Shown one piece after another: positions 24,524 to 35,200 of a stretch of DNA of 64,000 nucleotides. Made by a program: the position numbers and the translations under genes. The stretch's first letter is position 1. Each line of letters opens with the position of its first letter. Where the stretch lies: assembly GCF_004345705.1 (NCBI RefSeq), contig NZ_SLWV01000006.1, positions 1 through 64,000 of the forward strand, in the 5' to 3' direction. The notes below the pieces were generated by a model. The model worked only from the letters and a program-made list of their open reading frames with translations. It was not told the origin of the DNA and did not search any database. This stretch comes from Marinisporobacter balticus (GTDB lineage Bacteria; Bacillota; Clostridia; Peptostreptococcales; Thermotaleaceae).

Positions 24524-25656
24524 TGAATACAATAGAAGCTATTTTTGAACAAATGAATGAAGTTATTTGTGATCCCGGATTGATTGTGAAAAAATATAAA
24601 GAAGAAACGCGCAAAAAGGTAATCGGCTGTTTTCCTGTATACTGCCCTGAAGAAATTATTCATGCTGCCGGTATGCTCCCAGTAGGTATTTGGGGGGGAC
24701 AGACTGACCTTGAACTGGCAAAACAATACTTTCCTGCATTTGCATGTTCTATTATGCAGTCTTGCCTAGAATATGGCTTAAAAGGAACTTACAATGATTT
24801 ATCAGCAGTTATTATTCCAGGAATGTGTGATACTTTAATCTGTATGGGGCAGAACTGGAAGGTTGGAGTGCCACAGGTTGAGTACATTGCATTAGTGCAT
24901 CCTCAAAATAGAAAAATTCAGGCGGGTATTAATTATTTGAAGAGTGAATATGCCCATGTGAAAAAGAAATTAGAAGAAATCGGGGGATCTGAGATTTCTA
25001 ACGAAGCAATAAACAACAGTATTGAGGTTTATAATGCGCATAGAAAAACAATGAGAGAGTTTGTTGAAGTCGCTGCAAATTATCCGAATGTGATTACTCC
25101 TTTAAAGCGAAATACTGTAATCAGAAGTGGTTATTTTATGGAAAAAGGAAAACACACAGCTTTAGTAAAGGAACTAATGGCTGAAATCGTAAAAAAACCT
25201 GTTGAAAAATGGAATGGAAAAAAGGTTTTGCTATCAGGAATTTTAGCTGATTCCAAAGAATTATTAAGTATTTTCGAGGAAAACAACATGGCTGTTATTG
25301 CGGATGATTTAGCACAAGAAACAAGACAATTCCGTTATGATGTTCCGCAAGGCAAGGATGCATTAGACAGATTAGCAAGACACTGGTCGATTTTTGAGGG
25401 ATGCTCTTTATCATATGACCCTGAGAAAAAACGTGGCGGTATTATGGTAGATGAGATCAAGAAAAAAGGAATTGACGGTGTGGTATTCTGTATGATGAAA
25501 TTCTGTGACCCTGAGGAGTATGATTATCCTTTAGTAAAAAAAGAAATTGAAGATGCTGGTGTGCCAACCTTATATCTAGAAATTGACCAACAGATGGAGA
25601 ATAACGAACAGGCAAGAACAAGAATTCAGACATTTGCCGAAATGCTGAGTTTATAA
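24523..25656 (+). CDS. hadC: 2-hydroxyacyl-CoA dehydratase subunit (HadC-like)
   Basis: The 377-residue protein is the second, related dehydratase subunit. Family features include VIGCFPVYCPEEIIHAAGMLPVGIWGG at about 33-60, IIPGMCDTLICMGQNWK with further cluster cysteines, and MMKFCDPEEYDYP near residue 325. YLEIDQQMENNEQARTRIQTF closes it. It forms the heterodimer with the product of the gene before it. It ends 106 bases before the acyl-CoA dehydrogenase gene on the same strand. Confidence 0.93.
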   Translation: MNTIEAIFEQMNEVICDPGLIVKKYKEETRKKVIGCFPVYCPEEIIHAAGMLPVGIWGGQTDLELAKQYFPAFACSIMQSCLEYGLKGTYNDLSAVIIPGMCDTLICMGQNWKVGVPQVEYIALVHPQNRKIQAGINYLKSEYAHVKKKLEEIGGSEISNEAINNSIEVYNAHRKTMREFVEVAANYPNVITPLKRNTVIRSGYFMEKGKHTALVKELMAEIVKKPVEKWNGKKVLLSGILADSKELLSIFEENNMAVIADDLAQETRQFRYDVPQGKDALDRLARHWSIFEGCSLSYDPEKKRGGIMVDEIKKKGIDGVVFCMMKFCDPEEYDYPLVKKEIEDAGVPTLYLEIDQQMENNEQARTRIQTFAEMLSL

Positions 25657-25761
25657 AATAGGAGGGTGTGGTGTGCTACCCCATTGCTCCAATCAAGACT
25701 AAAAATTAAAGATAACCATACTTATACAAGTAAAATAAATAAGTTTGAAATGGAGGATATT

Positions 25762-26895
25762 ATGTTATTTAAAAAAGAACATGAACTTTTACAAAAAGCA
25801 ATCAGAGATTTTGTAAACATAGAATTAGACACATTACCAGCAGAAATGGACAAAACAGGTGAGATGCCTAGAGATCTATTAGACAAATTAGCAAAATACA
25901 AATACTCTAGTACTATTGTTCCCAAGGAATACGGCGGAGCAGGTGCAGACTATCTTTCTTATGCGATTGTTATGGAGGAGATATGCAAAAAATGCTGTTC
26001 AACTGGTACGTATGTAACCGCAGGATCTTCTTTGGTTGCATTACCAATTTTAAATTTTGGGTCTGATGAACAAAAACAAAGATACTTAAAACCATTAGCT
26101 TTAGGAGAAATGATTGGGTGTTTTGGTTTAACTGAACCTGGGGCAGGCTCTGATGCAAGTGCACAGCAGACGGAAGCTGTTTTAGATGGTGACCACTATA
26201 TATTAAACGGAAGAAAATGCTTTATTACCAATGCACCAATTTGTGATTTTGCCATTGTAATTGCAATGACAGACAAACCAAAGGGGTTAAAGGGCACTTC
26301 AGCATTTATTGTGGAGAGCAAATGGGATGGATTCTCTCACGGGGCACATGAGGACAAAATGGGCATCAGAGGTACACAGACCTCAGATTTAGTATTTGAA
26401 AATGTTAGAGTACCAAAGGAAAACTTAATAGGCAAAGAGGGTATAGGCTTCAAGATTGCCATGAATACGCTGGAGGCAGGAAGAATTGGTGTTGCTGCTC
26501 AGGCTGTAGGAGTTGCCCAAAGTGCGTTGGACGAAGCTGTGAAATACTCAAAGGAGAGAGTTCAGTTCGGTAAAACTTTATCAAAATTCCAGAATACACA
26601 GTTTACACTTGCAGATATGGAAACAAAGGTGAGTGCGGCAAGATTATTAGTATATGATGCAGCTATCAAAAAAGATGCAGGCAAGAAAATTGATCATGAA
26701 GGATCTATGGCAAAATACTATGCAGCAGAAATTGCCAATGAGGTTGCTTACAAAGCATTACAAATTCATGGCGGGTATGGTTATATAAAGGATTATCCAA
26801 TCGAAAGAATTTACAGAGATGCTAGAATTTTATCTATCTATGAGGGTACATCACAAGTTCAGCAAATGGTAATCTCCGGAGGACTTTTAAAGTAA
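25762..26895 (+). CDS. acdB: Acyl-CoA dehydrogenase (enoyl-CoA reducing, Etf-linked)
   Basis: The 377-residue FAD enzyme has the acyl-CoA dehydrogenase signatures GCFGLTEPGAGSDAS (about 118-132), QIHGGYGYIKDYPIER (about 335-350) and a terminal YEGTSQVQQMVI. The catalytic glutamate is expected in the YEGTSQ segment. In this setting it works in the direction of enoyl-CoA reduction, taking electrons from NADH through the EtfBA pair encoded next, probably with bifurcation to ferredoxin as in the C. difficile cluster. ATG 25762 follows TGGAGGATATT; the longer upstream frame has no good site and encodes no family sequence. Confidence 0.92.
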   Translation: MLFKKEHELLQKAIRDFVNIELDTLPAEMDKTGEMPRDLLDKLAKYKYSSTIVPKEYGGAGADYLSYAIVMEEICKKCCSTGTYVTAGSSLVALPILNFGSDEQKQRYLKPLALGEMIGCFGLTEPGAGSDASAQQTEAVLDGDHYILNGRKCFITNAPICDFAIVIAMTDKPKGLKGTSAFIVESKWDGFSHGAHEDKMGIRGTQTSDLVFENVRVPKENLIGKEGIGFKIAMNTLEAGRIGVAAQAVGVAQSALDEAVKYSKERVQFGKTLSKFQNTQFTLADMETKVSAARLLVYDAAIKKDAGKKIDHEGSMAKYYAAEIANEVAYKALQIHGGYGYIKDYPIERIYRDARILSIYEGTSQVQQMVISGGLLK

Positions 26896-26983
26896 TAATG
26901 AGGGTCACAGCAAAACAGAAACAGAAAATAGCATAAAAACTATAAGAAAACAAAAATTTTTTAAGAATTTGGAGGTATAAATT

Positions 26984-27769
26984 TTGAAAATATTAGTTTG
27001 TGTAAAACAAGTACCGGATACAACAGAAGTTAAAATTGATAAAGAAAAAGGAACGCTTATCAGAGAGGGTGTTCCAAGTATTTTAAATCCTGATGATGCA
27101 AATGCGTTAGAGGAAGCCTTAGTATTAAAGGAACAATATGATGATGTTACTGTGACTGTAGTAACGATGGGACCGCCTCAGGCAGATGTTATGCTAAGAC
27201 AATGTTTAGCTATGGGTGCTGATGATGCTATTCTTTTAAGCGATAGAGCATTTGGAGGTGCAGATACTTGGGCTACATCAAATACGATTGCAGCAGGTTT
27301 AAGAAAAATCGGAAATTATGATATTATTTTTGCCGGAAGACAGGCGATTGATGGAGATACCGCTCAAGTTGGACCTCAGATTGCTGAAAAATTAGGAATT
27401 CCTCAGGTTACCTACGTACAGAATTTTGAGTTAAATGGAAATGAAGTAACGGTTCAAAGACAATTAGAGGACGGTTATGAAATAATTCAAGTAAATACAC
27501 CTGTATTATTAACTGCAGTAAAAGAATTAAATCAACCAAGATACATGGGAGTGGACAAAATATTTGCTGCTTATAAAAAAGAAATCCCAACATGGACTAT
27601 GGCAGATTTGGATATCGATGCAGATCAGGTGGGATTAAAGGCTTCTCCTACCAAGGTATTCAAATCCTTCACTCCTGCTCCAAAGGGTAAGGGTGTCATG
27701 TTAGAAGGAACAACAAAGGAAATTGTTACAAAAGTAATTGTACAGCTAAAGCAAAAACACATTATATAA
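26984..27769 (+). CDS. etfB: Electron transfer flavoprotein, beta subunit
   Basis: The 261-residue protein has the EtfB pattern ILVCVKQVPDTTEVKIDKEKGTLIREGVPSILNPDDANALEEAL, then AGRQAIDGDTAQVGPQIAEKL and TPVLLTAVKELNQPRYM. It binds nucleotide (AMP or FAD) and pairs with EtfA. The start is a TTG behind TGGAGGTATAAATT; the protein begins exactly at the usual family start. It is followed closely by etfA. The placement with the acyl-CoA dehydrogenase suggests a dedicated or bifurcating complex. Confidence 0.94.
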   Translation: MKILVCVKQVPDTTEVKIDKEKGTLIREGVPSILNPDDANALEEALVLKEQYDDVTVTVVTMGPPQADVMLRQCLAMGADDAILLSDRAFGGADTWATSNTIAAGLRKIGNYDIIFAGRQAIDGDTAQVGPQIAEKLGIPQVTYVQNFELNGNEVTVQRQLEDGYEIIQVNTPVLLTAVKELNQPRYMGVDKIFAAYKKEIPTWTMADLDIDADQVGLKASPTKVFKSFTPAPKGKGVMLEGTTKEIVTKVIVQLKQKHII

Positions 27770-27782
27770 GTTGGAGGTAACC

Positions 27783-28814
27783 ATGGATAAAAATTTAAGT
27801 TTATACAAAAATGTTTGGGTATTTGCAGAACAAAGACAGGGAAAAATCACTCCTGTAGTTATAGAACTTTTAGGAGAGGGAAGAAAGCTTGCTGATGAAA
27901 TCGGGGTAGAATTATGTGCGATTTTATTGGGAAAAGATGTAAAAGGGATGGCGGAGGAAGTGATTTCATATGGTGCAGAAAAGGTTTATGTTGCTGACAG
28001 TGAGCTTTTGGAAAACTTCACAACAGATGCATACACAAAGGTGATTACAGATGCAATTAATGAAATTAAACCTGAAATTATGCTACTTGGTGCAACACAT
28101 ATAGGGAGAGATTTAGCACCCAGAATTTCCTCCAGAGTTAATACAGGCTTAACAGCAGACTGTACAAAACTTGAAATTGACCCTGAAGATAAAAAAATCA
28201 AACAAACACGTCCAGCTTTTGGCGGAAACATTATGGCAACAATTATTTGTCCGAACAACAGGCCTCAGATGTCTACAGTAAGGCCAGGGGTTATGGACAA
28301 GGCTGTGAAGGATGTTACCAGAAAAGGAGAAATTATATCTTTAAACGTTAGACTGACAGTGGCAGACATCAGAACGAAAGTAATGGAAGTTGTAAAATCA
28401 AAAAAAGAAATGATTTCATTAACAGATGCCAACATAATTATATCCGGGGGATTAGGTCTTGGAAAAGCAGAAGGTTTTGAAATGCTCAGCAAACTTGCTG
28501 ATAAATTAGGCGGTGTAGTGGGTGCTTCTCGTGCGGCTGTAGATGCAGGTTGGATTGATCATTCTCATCAGGTAGGTCAGACGGGAACAACAGTAAAACC
28601 TAACCTTTACATAGCTTGTGGTATTTCTGGTGCAATTCAGCATTTAGCTGGTATGCAGTCTTCCGATTTAATTATTGCAATTAACAAAAATTCAACTGCT
28701 CCAATCTTTGATGTTGCCGACTGCGGAATTGTTGGAGATATTTATGATGTAATTCCTATGTTAACAGAGGAATTGAATAATGTAGAAGATTTAATGAAAA
28801 TGATAAACAAATAA
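27783..28814 (+). CDS. etfA: Electron transfer flavoprotein, alpha subunit
   Basis: The 343-residue protein has the C-terminal FAD domain of EtfA: IIISGGLGLGKAEGFEML, GASRAAVDAGWIDHSHQVGQTGTTVKPNLYIACGISGAIQH, then IIAINKNSTAPIFDVADCGIVGDIYDVIP. ATG 27783 behind TGGAGGTAACC is preferred to the upstream in-frame codon at 27771. With EtfB it carries electrons to the acyl-CoA dehydrogenase. It is the last core gene of the pathway before a VOC protein. Confidence 0.94.
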   Translation: MDKNLSLYKNVWVFAEQRQGKITPVVIELLGEGRKLADEIGVELCAILLGKDVKGMAEEVISYGAEKVYVADSELLENFTTDAYTKVITDAINEIKPEIMLLGATHIGRDLAPRISSRVNTGLTADCTKLEIDPEDKKIKQTRPAFGGNIMATIICPNNRPQMSTVRPGVMDKAVKDVTRKGEIISLNVRLTVADIRTKVMEVVKSKKEMISLTDANIIISGGLGLGKAEGFEMLSKLADKLGGVVGASRAAVDAGWIDHSHQVGQTGTTVKPNLYIACGISGAIQHLAGMQSSDLIIAINKNSTAPIFDVADCGIVGDIYDVIPMLTEELNNVEDLMKMINK

Positions 28815-28943
28815 TTTAGAATAACATTTATCTACTTGACCGGTATTTACAAAAGGAATGTTACTTTAGTGACAAAAGATACTGTTCTAAAGAATATGTT
28901 CGGAGTGTATAAAAATATAACTATTAGAAGGGGTTGTTATTTT

Positions 28944-29372
28944 ATGATACATAAAAGATTACATCACATTGGTGTTATTATGCCTTCATTAGAAGAGGCT
29001 GAAGCTTTCATGAAACAGTTTGGTCTTGAAGTAGACCACAAGGGTTATGTAGCGCCTTATCATGCACATTATATATTTACAAAAATGAATGAAAATGAAA
29101 GTGAAAGTCCACTTGAATTACTGATACCTACAGAAGGCGTTCTAGCTCAATACAACAAGGGCAGGGGTGGAATTCATCATATTTGCTACGAAGTAGATGA
29201 TGTTCAGGCGGCGTGTGACGAGTTTGTTTCAAAAGGATACGAGATGCTGGAGAAAGAGGTTTCACAGGCTAGTCCTACCATGAAAATCAATTTTGTAAGA
29301 CCAAAATATACGCATGGAATTTTGGTTGAATTCATGGAAATAACAGAACCCACAGAAGATTATTTAAAATAG
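28944..29372 (+). CDS. VOC-family protein, methylmalonyl-CoA epimerase-like
   Basis: The 142-residue protein has two beta-alpha-beta-beta-beta repeats of the vicinal-oxygen-chelate fold. Likely metal ligands are His in LHHIGVIMPS, His in GGIHHICYEVDD and Glu in ILVEFMEI. These positions match methylmalonyl-CoA epimerases and glyoxalases. ATG 28944 behind AGAAGGGG is the sensible start; a longer frame from 28836 adds sequence unlike the family. It may be co-transcribed with etfA (129 bases apart) and so could epimerise a CoA ester, for example to supply the right 2-hydroxyacyl isomer. That role is inference. Confidence 0.78.
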   Translation: MIHKRLHHIGVIMPSLEEAEAFMKQFGLEVDHKGYVAPYHAHYIFTKMNENESESPLELLIPTEGVLAQYNKGRGGIHHICYEVDDVQAACDEFVSKGYEMLEKEVSQASPTMKINFVRPKYTHGILVEFMEITEPTEDYLK

Positions 29373-29378
29373 TATTTT

Positions 29379-29415
29379 AGACGGTATTTCATCATTTAAT
29401 GGTGAGGTACCGTCT
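29379..29415 (+). terminator. Terminator of the dehydratase operon
   Basis: AGACGGTA (29379-29386) pairs with TACCGTCT (29408-29415), with further partial pairing inside (CATCATT/TGGTG), followed by TTTATTATCTTTTT. Confidence 0.7.
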
Positions 29416-29596
29416 TTATTATCTTTTTAGAAAGGGTTTCTTTATTGAAAAGATAAATAATTTGACAAATAGTTATTAACCCTTTTTGGAAGATATGATA
29501 TGATAAATTAAAATATTTCTTTTGAAGTGAGTGAAATAGGCTTAAAGAGTAAAATACTTAAAGAGTTGAATAACGAAAACAAGAGAGGTACCCTTT

Positions 29597-31084
29597 ATGA
29601 AATTAGATATACGTGTAAAAGCACAGATTGACGAAGCTAAATACCTAGCAACAGAAAATACATGGAGATATAGGGCGATTATAAGATGTATGTATAAGTG
29701 TTATGAAAAGATGAAGTATTGGCTTTATAAAGAGGAAATTTATGAAATTTTGAAGGAATATGAGGAGTTTGATGATTATTCAGAGGATTATTTAAAGAAT
29801 GATTTGGATAGCCTAGTAAACTGGAAAAACTTGATTGCTGTTGCAGATACCACAAAGGTTCGAACAGTAGATGAATTTAAAAATAGAGCTTTTAGATATC
29901 AGCTTTCTCCTTATACGATTGAAATTGAAAGAATGTTACTCAATCTTGAAAATATGACCGTAGAAAATAATGCATCTCTTGAACGTACTTTAGTAGAGAG
30001 ATTTAGAGAACTTGTTGAAATGTATGACAAGATGACATTCAAAGAGAATAGAGAAGTATATGAATGGTGGAAGACTTTAAATAAAAGCTTCAAAGAGTTA
30101 AATCAAAATTATCAAGATTATATTAGTCGGTTTTATTCACCTAAAACGGAAGAATTGATGAAAACTACAGAGTTCTTAATGTTTAAAGAAGGATTTATTC
30201 TCTATCTTAGAGATTTTATTAGAGGACTACAGATAAATAGCATCATGATTAAGAATTTATTAAAGGATATAAATGACGAAGATATCAAAAAAGTCATTGA
30301 TCAAGTATTAGCACATGAAAAAACGATTCCAAATATGGATACAAATATACACGAAGATGAATTTATAGAAATCAATCGGGGAAGATTTCAAAGTATTAAG
30401 GATTGGTTTGTTACGCATAAGGGCCAGGAACCCCTCATTGAGCAGCTGATTGACAACACAAACCATATTATCAGAAAAATCACTCGGTTTGCTTCTCAGA
30501 TTGCAGATAAGAGAAATAATAGTGCCAATAGAAAAGAGGAATATAGAAAAATTTCAAAGCTTTTCAGCGAGTGTAAAGATATCGATGAAGCCAATAAACT
30601 ATCTTCTTTGATATTTGGTGTATTGCATACGCATCATATAAAAGGAAATGAAAATAGAACCACGGAGAGCATCAATAGTAGTATTTATGATGAAAACCCT
30701 ACAAAGGTTACAACAAAACCAAGAATTCGGACTTATAGAGAAAAGATTATTAAAAATCCTATTATAGATAAAAGGGCCAGAAAAGAGGAAAAACTCAAAA
30801 GGATTTTAGAAAAAAGAAAGATGGAAAAGGAATTAATGGAGAAATTTATTATCCATGACCAAATTGACTTTGCAAAACTACCTGAGATTACCCAAAAGGA
30901 CAGAGGGATTTTACTAAGATGGCTTTCAAAGGGGAAAAGCGTTAAAACGTCTTTTGGGAAAACAGAATTTGGCAGAGCGTATCAGGTGATTAAGCCTAAG
31001 TGTAAAGAGCCTATAAGGATTAAATGCAAAGATGGGTTTTTCACCATGCCCCATTATACGATTGAGTTTAAGAAAGAGGAGTAG
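29597..31084 (+). CDS. jetA: Wadjet system protein JetA (kleisin-like)
   Basis: The 495-residue, highly charged and mainly helical protein is the first of a four-gene JetABCD set. JetA is the kleisin-like (MukF-type) subunit that links the SMC-type heads. The order, same strand and tight spacing (two bases to jetB) are exactly those of Wadjet loci. Pieces such as VKAQIDEAKYLATENTWRYRAIIRCMY at about 7-33 and the basic C-terminal part (FAKLPEITQKDRGILLRWL) fit the DUF5716-type JetA of what is, as I recall, type II Wadjet; the type assignment is less sure than the system. The start ATG follows GAGAGGTACC. Confidence 0.85.
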   Translation: MKLDIRVKAQIDEAKYLATENTWRYRAIIRCMYKCYEKMKYWLYKEEIYEILKEYEEFDDYSEDYLKNDLDSLVNWKNLIAVADTTKVRTVDEFKNRAFRYQLSPYTIEIERMLLNLENMTVENNASLERTLVERFRELVEMYDKMTFKENREVYEWWKTLNKSFKELNQNYQDYISRFYSPKTEELMKTTEFLMFKEGFILYLRDFIRGLQINSIMIKNLLKDINDEDIKKVIDQVLAHEKTIPNMDTNIHEDEFIEINRGRFQSIKDWFVTHKGQEPLIEQLIDNTNHIIRKITRFASQIADKRNNSANRKEEYRKISKLFSECKDIDEANKLSSLIFGVLHTHHIKGNENRTTESINSSIYDENPTKVTTKPRIRTYREKIIKNPIIDKRARKEEKLKRILEKRKMEKELMEKFIIHDQIDFAKLPEITQKDRGILLRWLSKGKSVKTSFGKTEFGRAYQVIKPKCKEPIRIKCKDGFFTMPHYTIEFKKEE

Positions 31085-31086
31085 AA

Positions 31087-32226
31087 ATGGAAGAACTGAA
31101 AAAATTATTAGAAAACTATTTTATTTTAAAAGAAAAGGACAAGGATCTTTACTACGCAATAAAAGATAATTATAAAAATTTTAAGACTTTTATAAGAGAC
31201 AAGCTGGGGTATGAACTGCTCATGAGGGGAGATTTTATAAAGCTTGAAAAATTGCCAGGAAGATCTGAGAGCTGGATGGGTATTGATGATTTTGATGATT
31301 TAAGAGAGTATATCTTTCTGATGTTTCTTTTGATATTTTTAGAGGATAAAAATAAAGAAGAACAGTTTTTATTGTCTCATGTGACAGAATTCATTGCGGC
31401 TAATGCAGTGGCGGAGAAGGTAGATTGGACAGACTATCGAACACGTCGATCGCTTATCAAGGTAATGAAGTTTTCACTGAATCAAAATATAATCCTTATT
31501 AATGATGGAGAAGAAGATGAATTCACAAGAGATACTGCTACAGAGGTTTTATATGAGAGTACAGGATTATCTAAATATATGGTGAGGAATTTTGGGGTAG
31601 ACATTATGAAGTGCAGAACATATAGAGATTTAGAAGAAGATCATGGAGAATTTGTAGATCGAGAAAGGGGTTTTTCGAGAAAAAATAGGGTTTATAGAAG
31701 ATTACTCCTATCCCCTGTTGTATACAATGAAGGCGCTGATGATGAGGATTATGGCTATATTAAGAACTATAGAAACATTATAGAAGAAGATTTTAGAAAA
31801 TATTTGAATTGGCCTTTGCATGTGCATCGGAACGGGGCTTTGGCAGTACTAGGTGAAGGGGATCGATTCAAAAGGGTATTTCCTTCATCGTTAGGGATTA
31901 GTGATGTCGTACTTCATTTGAATAATAAAATCTTTGAAGGTGTAAAGGATGGGATTATCCCTAAAAAAATAAATGATGTAATTGCTATGACACAGGATGA
32001 ATTTAAGGAAATGACAAAAGATTTGAAAGAAGAAATGGGTCAGGGGTGGAGTAAGGAATACAGAGAGTGTAGCTTAGATAGGCTGAACCATGATATTTTA
32101 GCTTATATGAAAAAATTTTGTATGGTAACGACTATAGATGATTTTATTCATATTTATCCTCTAGTGGGAAAGGTCATAGGGGATTATCCCTCAGATTATG
32201 CAGGAGGTAGTCATAATGAAAAATAG
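31087..32226 (+). CDS. jetB: Wadjet system protein JetB (kleisin-interacting, KITE-like)
   Basis: The 379-residue protein occupies the JetB (MukE-like) place. JetB subunits are winged-helix proteins that dimerise and bind JetA. Seen here are a helical N-terminus with a Lys/Asp-rich stretch (LKEKDKDLYYAIKDNYKNFKTF), a central LREYIFLMFLLIFLED helix and a winged-helix-like part at about 115-165. The last 11 bases overlap the start of jetC. I recognise it by order and size more than by a sharp motif. The start ATG lies behind GAGGAGTAG. Confidence 0.8.
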   Translation: MEELKKLLENYFILKEKDKDLYYAIKDNYKNFKTFIRDKLGYELLMRGDFIKLEKLPGRSESWMGIDDFDDLREYIFLMFLLIFLEDKNKEEQFLLSHVTEFIAANAVAEKVDWTDYRTRRSLIKVMKFSLNQNIILINDGEEDEFTRDTATEVLYESTGLSKYMVRNFGVDIMKCRTYRDLEEDHGEFVDRERGFSRKNRVYRRLLLSPVVYNEGADDEDYGYIKNYRNIIEEDFRKYLNWPLHVHRNGALAVLGEGDRFKRVFPSSLGISDVVLHLNNKIFEGVKDGIIPKKINDVIAMTQDEFKEMTKDLKEEMGQGWSKEYRECSLDRLNHDILAYMKKFCMVTTIDDFIHIYPLVGKVIGDYPSDYAGGSHNEK

Positions 32227-35200
32227 ATGGATGATTCATAAACTAGGATTAGTAAACTTTTGGTATTATGATTTTGAAGAGTTTGATTTATCCGATGGAA
32301 AGCTTTTATTAAGAGGTAGCAATGGAAGTGGTAAATCTGTAACGATGCAGAGTTTCATTCCTCTTCTATTAGATGGAAACAAATCGCCTGAAAGATTAGA
32401 TCCTTTTGGAACAAAATCTAGAAAAATGGAGAATTATTTACTAGATGAGGAAACGGATGAAAAGACAGCGTATCTTTATATTGAATTTAAAAGAAAAGAT
32501 ACAGAAAATTATATGACGATTGGTATGGGCATGAAAGCTATAAAAAATAGACCGTTAGACTCTTGGTATTTTATTGTAACAGATGGACGAAGGGTTAATA
32601 GAGATCTATATTTATATAAAGATGCAGGGAGCTTTATTCCACTTACGAAAAAACAGCTTGAAAATGTTGTTGATAAAGGAGGGTTCTTCACAACAGGGCA
32701 GAGAAAATACATGGAAAAGGTGAATGAATACCTCTTTGGATTTGAGGATCGTGAAAGATATGAAGAACTTATTAATCTATTAATTCAACTGAGAAGTCCA
32801 AAGCTATCTAAAGATTTTAAACCGACAGAAATTTATAAAATACTTACAGAAAGTTTACGTGTATTATCTGAGGATGATTTGCGTCCTATGTCTGAATCGA
32901 TGGAGAGTATGGACAATCTTCAAAACGCGTTAGATGAATCACAAAGGGCTCTAAGAGCTGCGAAAAATATAAAATATCATTATGATAGATATAATAAATT
33001 TTGTTTATATGAAAAGGCTACGACGTTCCAACAAAAAAATAATGACGTGATAAAGTTAAAGGATGATATTGAAGGATCAAGAAATCACTATAAACATAAA
33101 GAAGAAAAACTTTGTGAGATTGAAGATGCCATACAAAAGTATGAAGCATCCCTTAAGGATGCACAAATAAAATATGAAAATTTAAGAGAACACGATGCTT
33201 TAAGGGTGAAGGAAGACTTAATCAAACTTGAAAAAGAGGTCTTAGAGTTTAAAGATATAATAGAAAGAAAGGATAGCGAGCTAGAAAAAAAGAAATATCT
33301 AGAAAAAGAAAGAGAAAACAATCTTAAAAGTATCAAAGATGAACAGAACTTTATGATTTATCACGTAAAAGAGATGATAGATGAAATCCATGCGTTAAGT
33401 GAAACGTTTGGATTTGAAGAGGGAAAAATACTAAAAGAGGAAATATCTAAAGATATAGAAGACTATGATCTTCAGTTTGTAAAGATTTCTATTGACAAAT
33501 ATATGAACAAAATAAAAGAAGCTGTAAAAGCTTTAACATTATTTGAAAATATGCAGAAAGAATACAGCAAGGTTCTTGAAGAAAAGGAAAAACTTCAAAG
33601 GGAGTTTGAACATTCTAAGGAAGATCTCCTAAAAAGAGAGGAAATTTTACTGAGTACAAAAGAAGAGTTAAAGGTTGGGTATGTAAAATGGAATGATGAT
33701 AACCATATATTAAGGCTTAGCGATGATGAAAAAAAGGATCTCTTTTTATCTATTGATAATATTTCCGATACCTTTGTACTTGGAGAATTAAACGGGGCAG
33801 TAAAAGAAGCCTATAATACAAATAAAAATAGATTTACTTTAAATATAGAGAGAAAAAAAGAGAAGATTCGAGAAGTAGAGAAAAACATAGAAGTGCTCAA
33901 TGAAGAAGTTAAAGCATTAAAGGATGCAAAGGAAGTGGAGCCTCAAAGAAGTAAAGGCGTTATAAAAAACAGACAGAAATTGTCGGATATGGGCATACCC
34001 TATACCCCTCTATACAAAGCAATTGATTTTAAAAATGGTGTTTCAGAGGAGATACAAAGATCTATAGAGAGTGCTTTTGTGGATATGGGGATGATTGATG
34101 CTTTAATCATTGATGAAAAATATAAAGATAAAGCCTTATCTTTTGTTGAAGGAGACTGGGATAAGTATATTTTTACTACAGCAAATATGATGAAGCACAA
34201 TCTTACCACTTATTTTCATGTAGACAAAGATGGACTTTCAGGTGTAGGCTATGAAACAGCAGACAATGTTTTGCAGGGAATATTTTTAGCAGATGATTCT
34301 GTGTCATTTGTAGATGAGGGCGGAAATTATAGGATCGGATCTTTGGTAGGAAAAGCATCAGAAGATTATACCCTAAAATATATTGGGGGAAGCAGTAGAA
34401 AAAAACACAGAGAAAATTTAATAGAGGAAAAATTAAACGCGATAGAGATTTTGAAGGACGATATAAAAGAAAGAGAATTGGAAATTCTTGACCTAGAGAA
34501 TACTTTAAAGAAGCTTGAAAATGAAATAAAAAAACAACCGAAAAGTGAAGACTTAAGGGAAGCATTAAAGCTGATTGATGAATGTGAAAAAGAAGTAAAT
34601 AGACTGCATAATAGACTTTTAAAGGAAGAGGAAAGTTTTTTAAAATTATCAGAAGCGCTAAAGGGACAAAAAAGAATTGTATGGGAAAAAACAGATGGAA
34701 TGAACATAAATAAGACGCTACAAGATTTTCAAGATGCAAAGGAAGCAGGGAATGAGTACCAAGAGCAGTTATCAGAGCTGAGGGTACAACAAAACAACTT
34801 AAGGAGTTTTACCTCTCAGATAAGAATCATAGAGGAAAGTTTAGAGGATGTAAGAGATGCGATTGACAAACTATACTATGAAATCACCTATTCAAAGAAA
34901 AAGTGTGATGAGAAAAATGAAGAAATTTGTTCTCTTCAAGATGTTTTAAAAACATCAGATATTAAAGAGATTGAAGAGGAAATGGATGCATGCATTAAAA
35001 TCAAAAAAGAATATCCAAATCGGATTAAAGAATGCACAACTCAAAAAGGAAAACTAGAAGAGGTTTTAAGGGCGCTAGCAATAAATATTGAAGAAAAGAA
35101 GGACAAGCTAGAGAAAGAACAAAAGATACTTTGTATATTAGAAGAAATATTTTTAGAGGAATATGATTTAGGATATGCTGTAGAAAAGGAAGAAGGAGAA

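Noticed and set aside
34203..34739. 178-codon minus-strand frame inside jetC
   Set aside because: It is antisense to the conserved coiled-coil coding region and is rich in Leu, Phe and Ser, as expected for a shadow of a Lys/Glu-rich gene.
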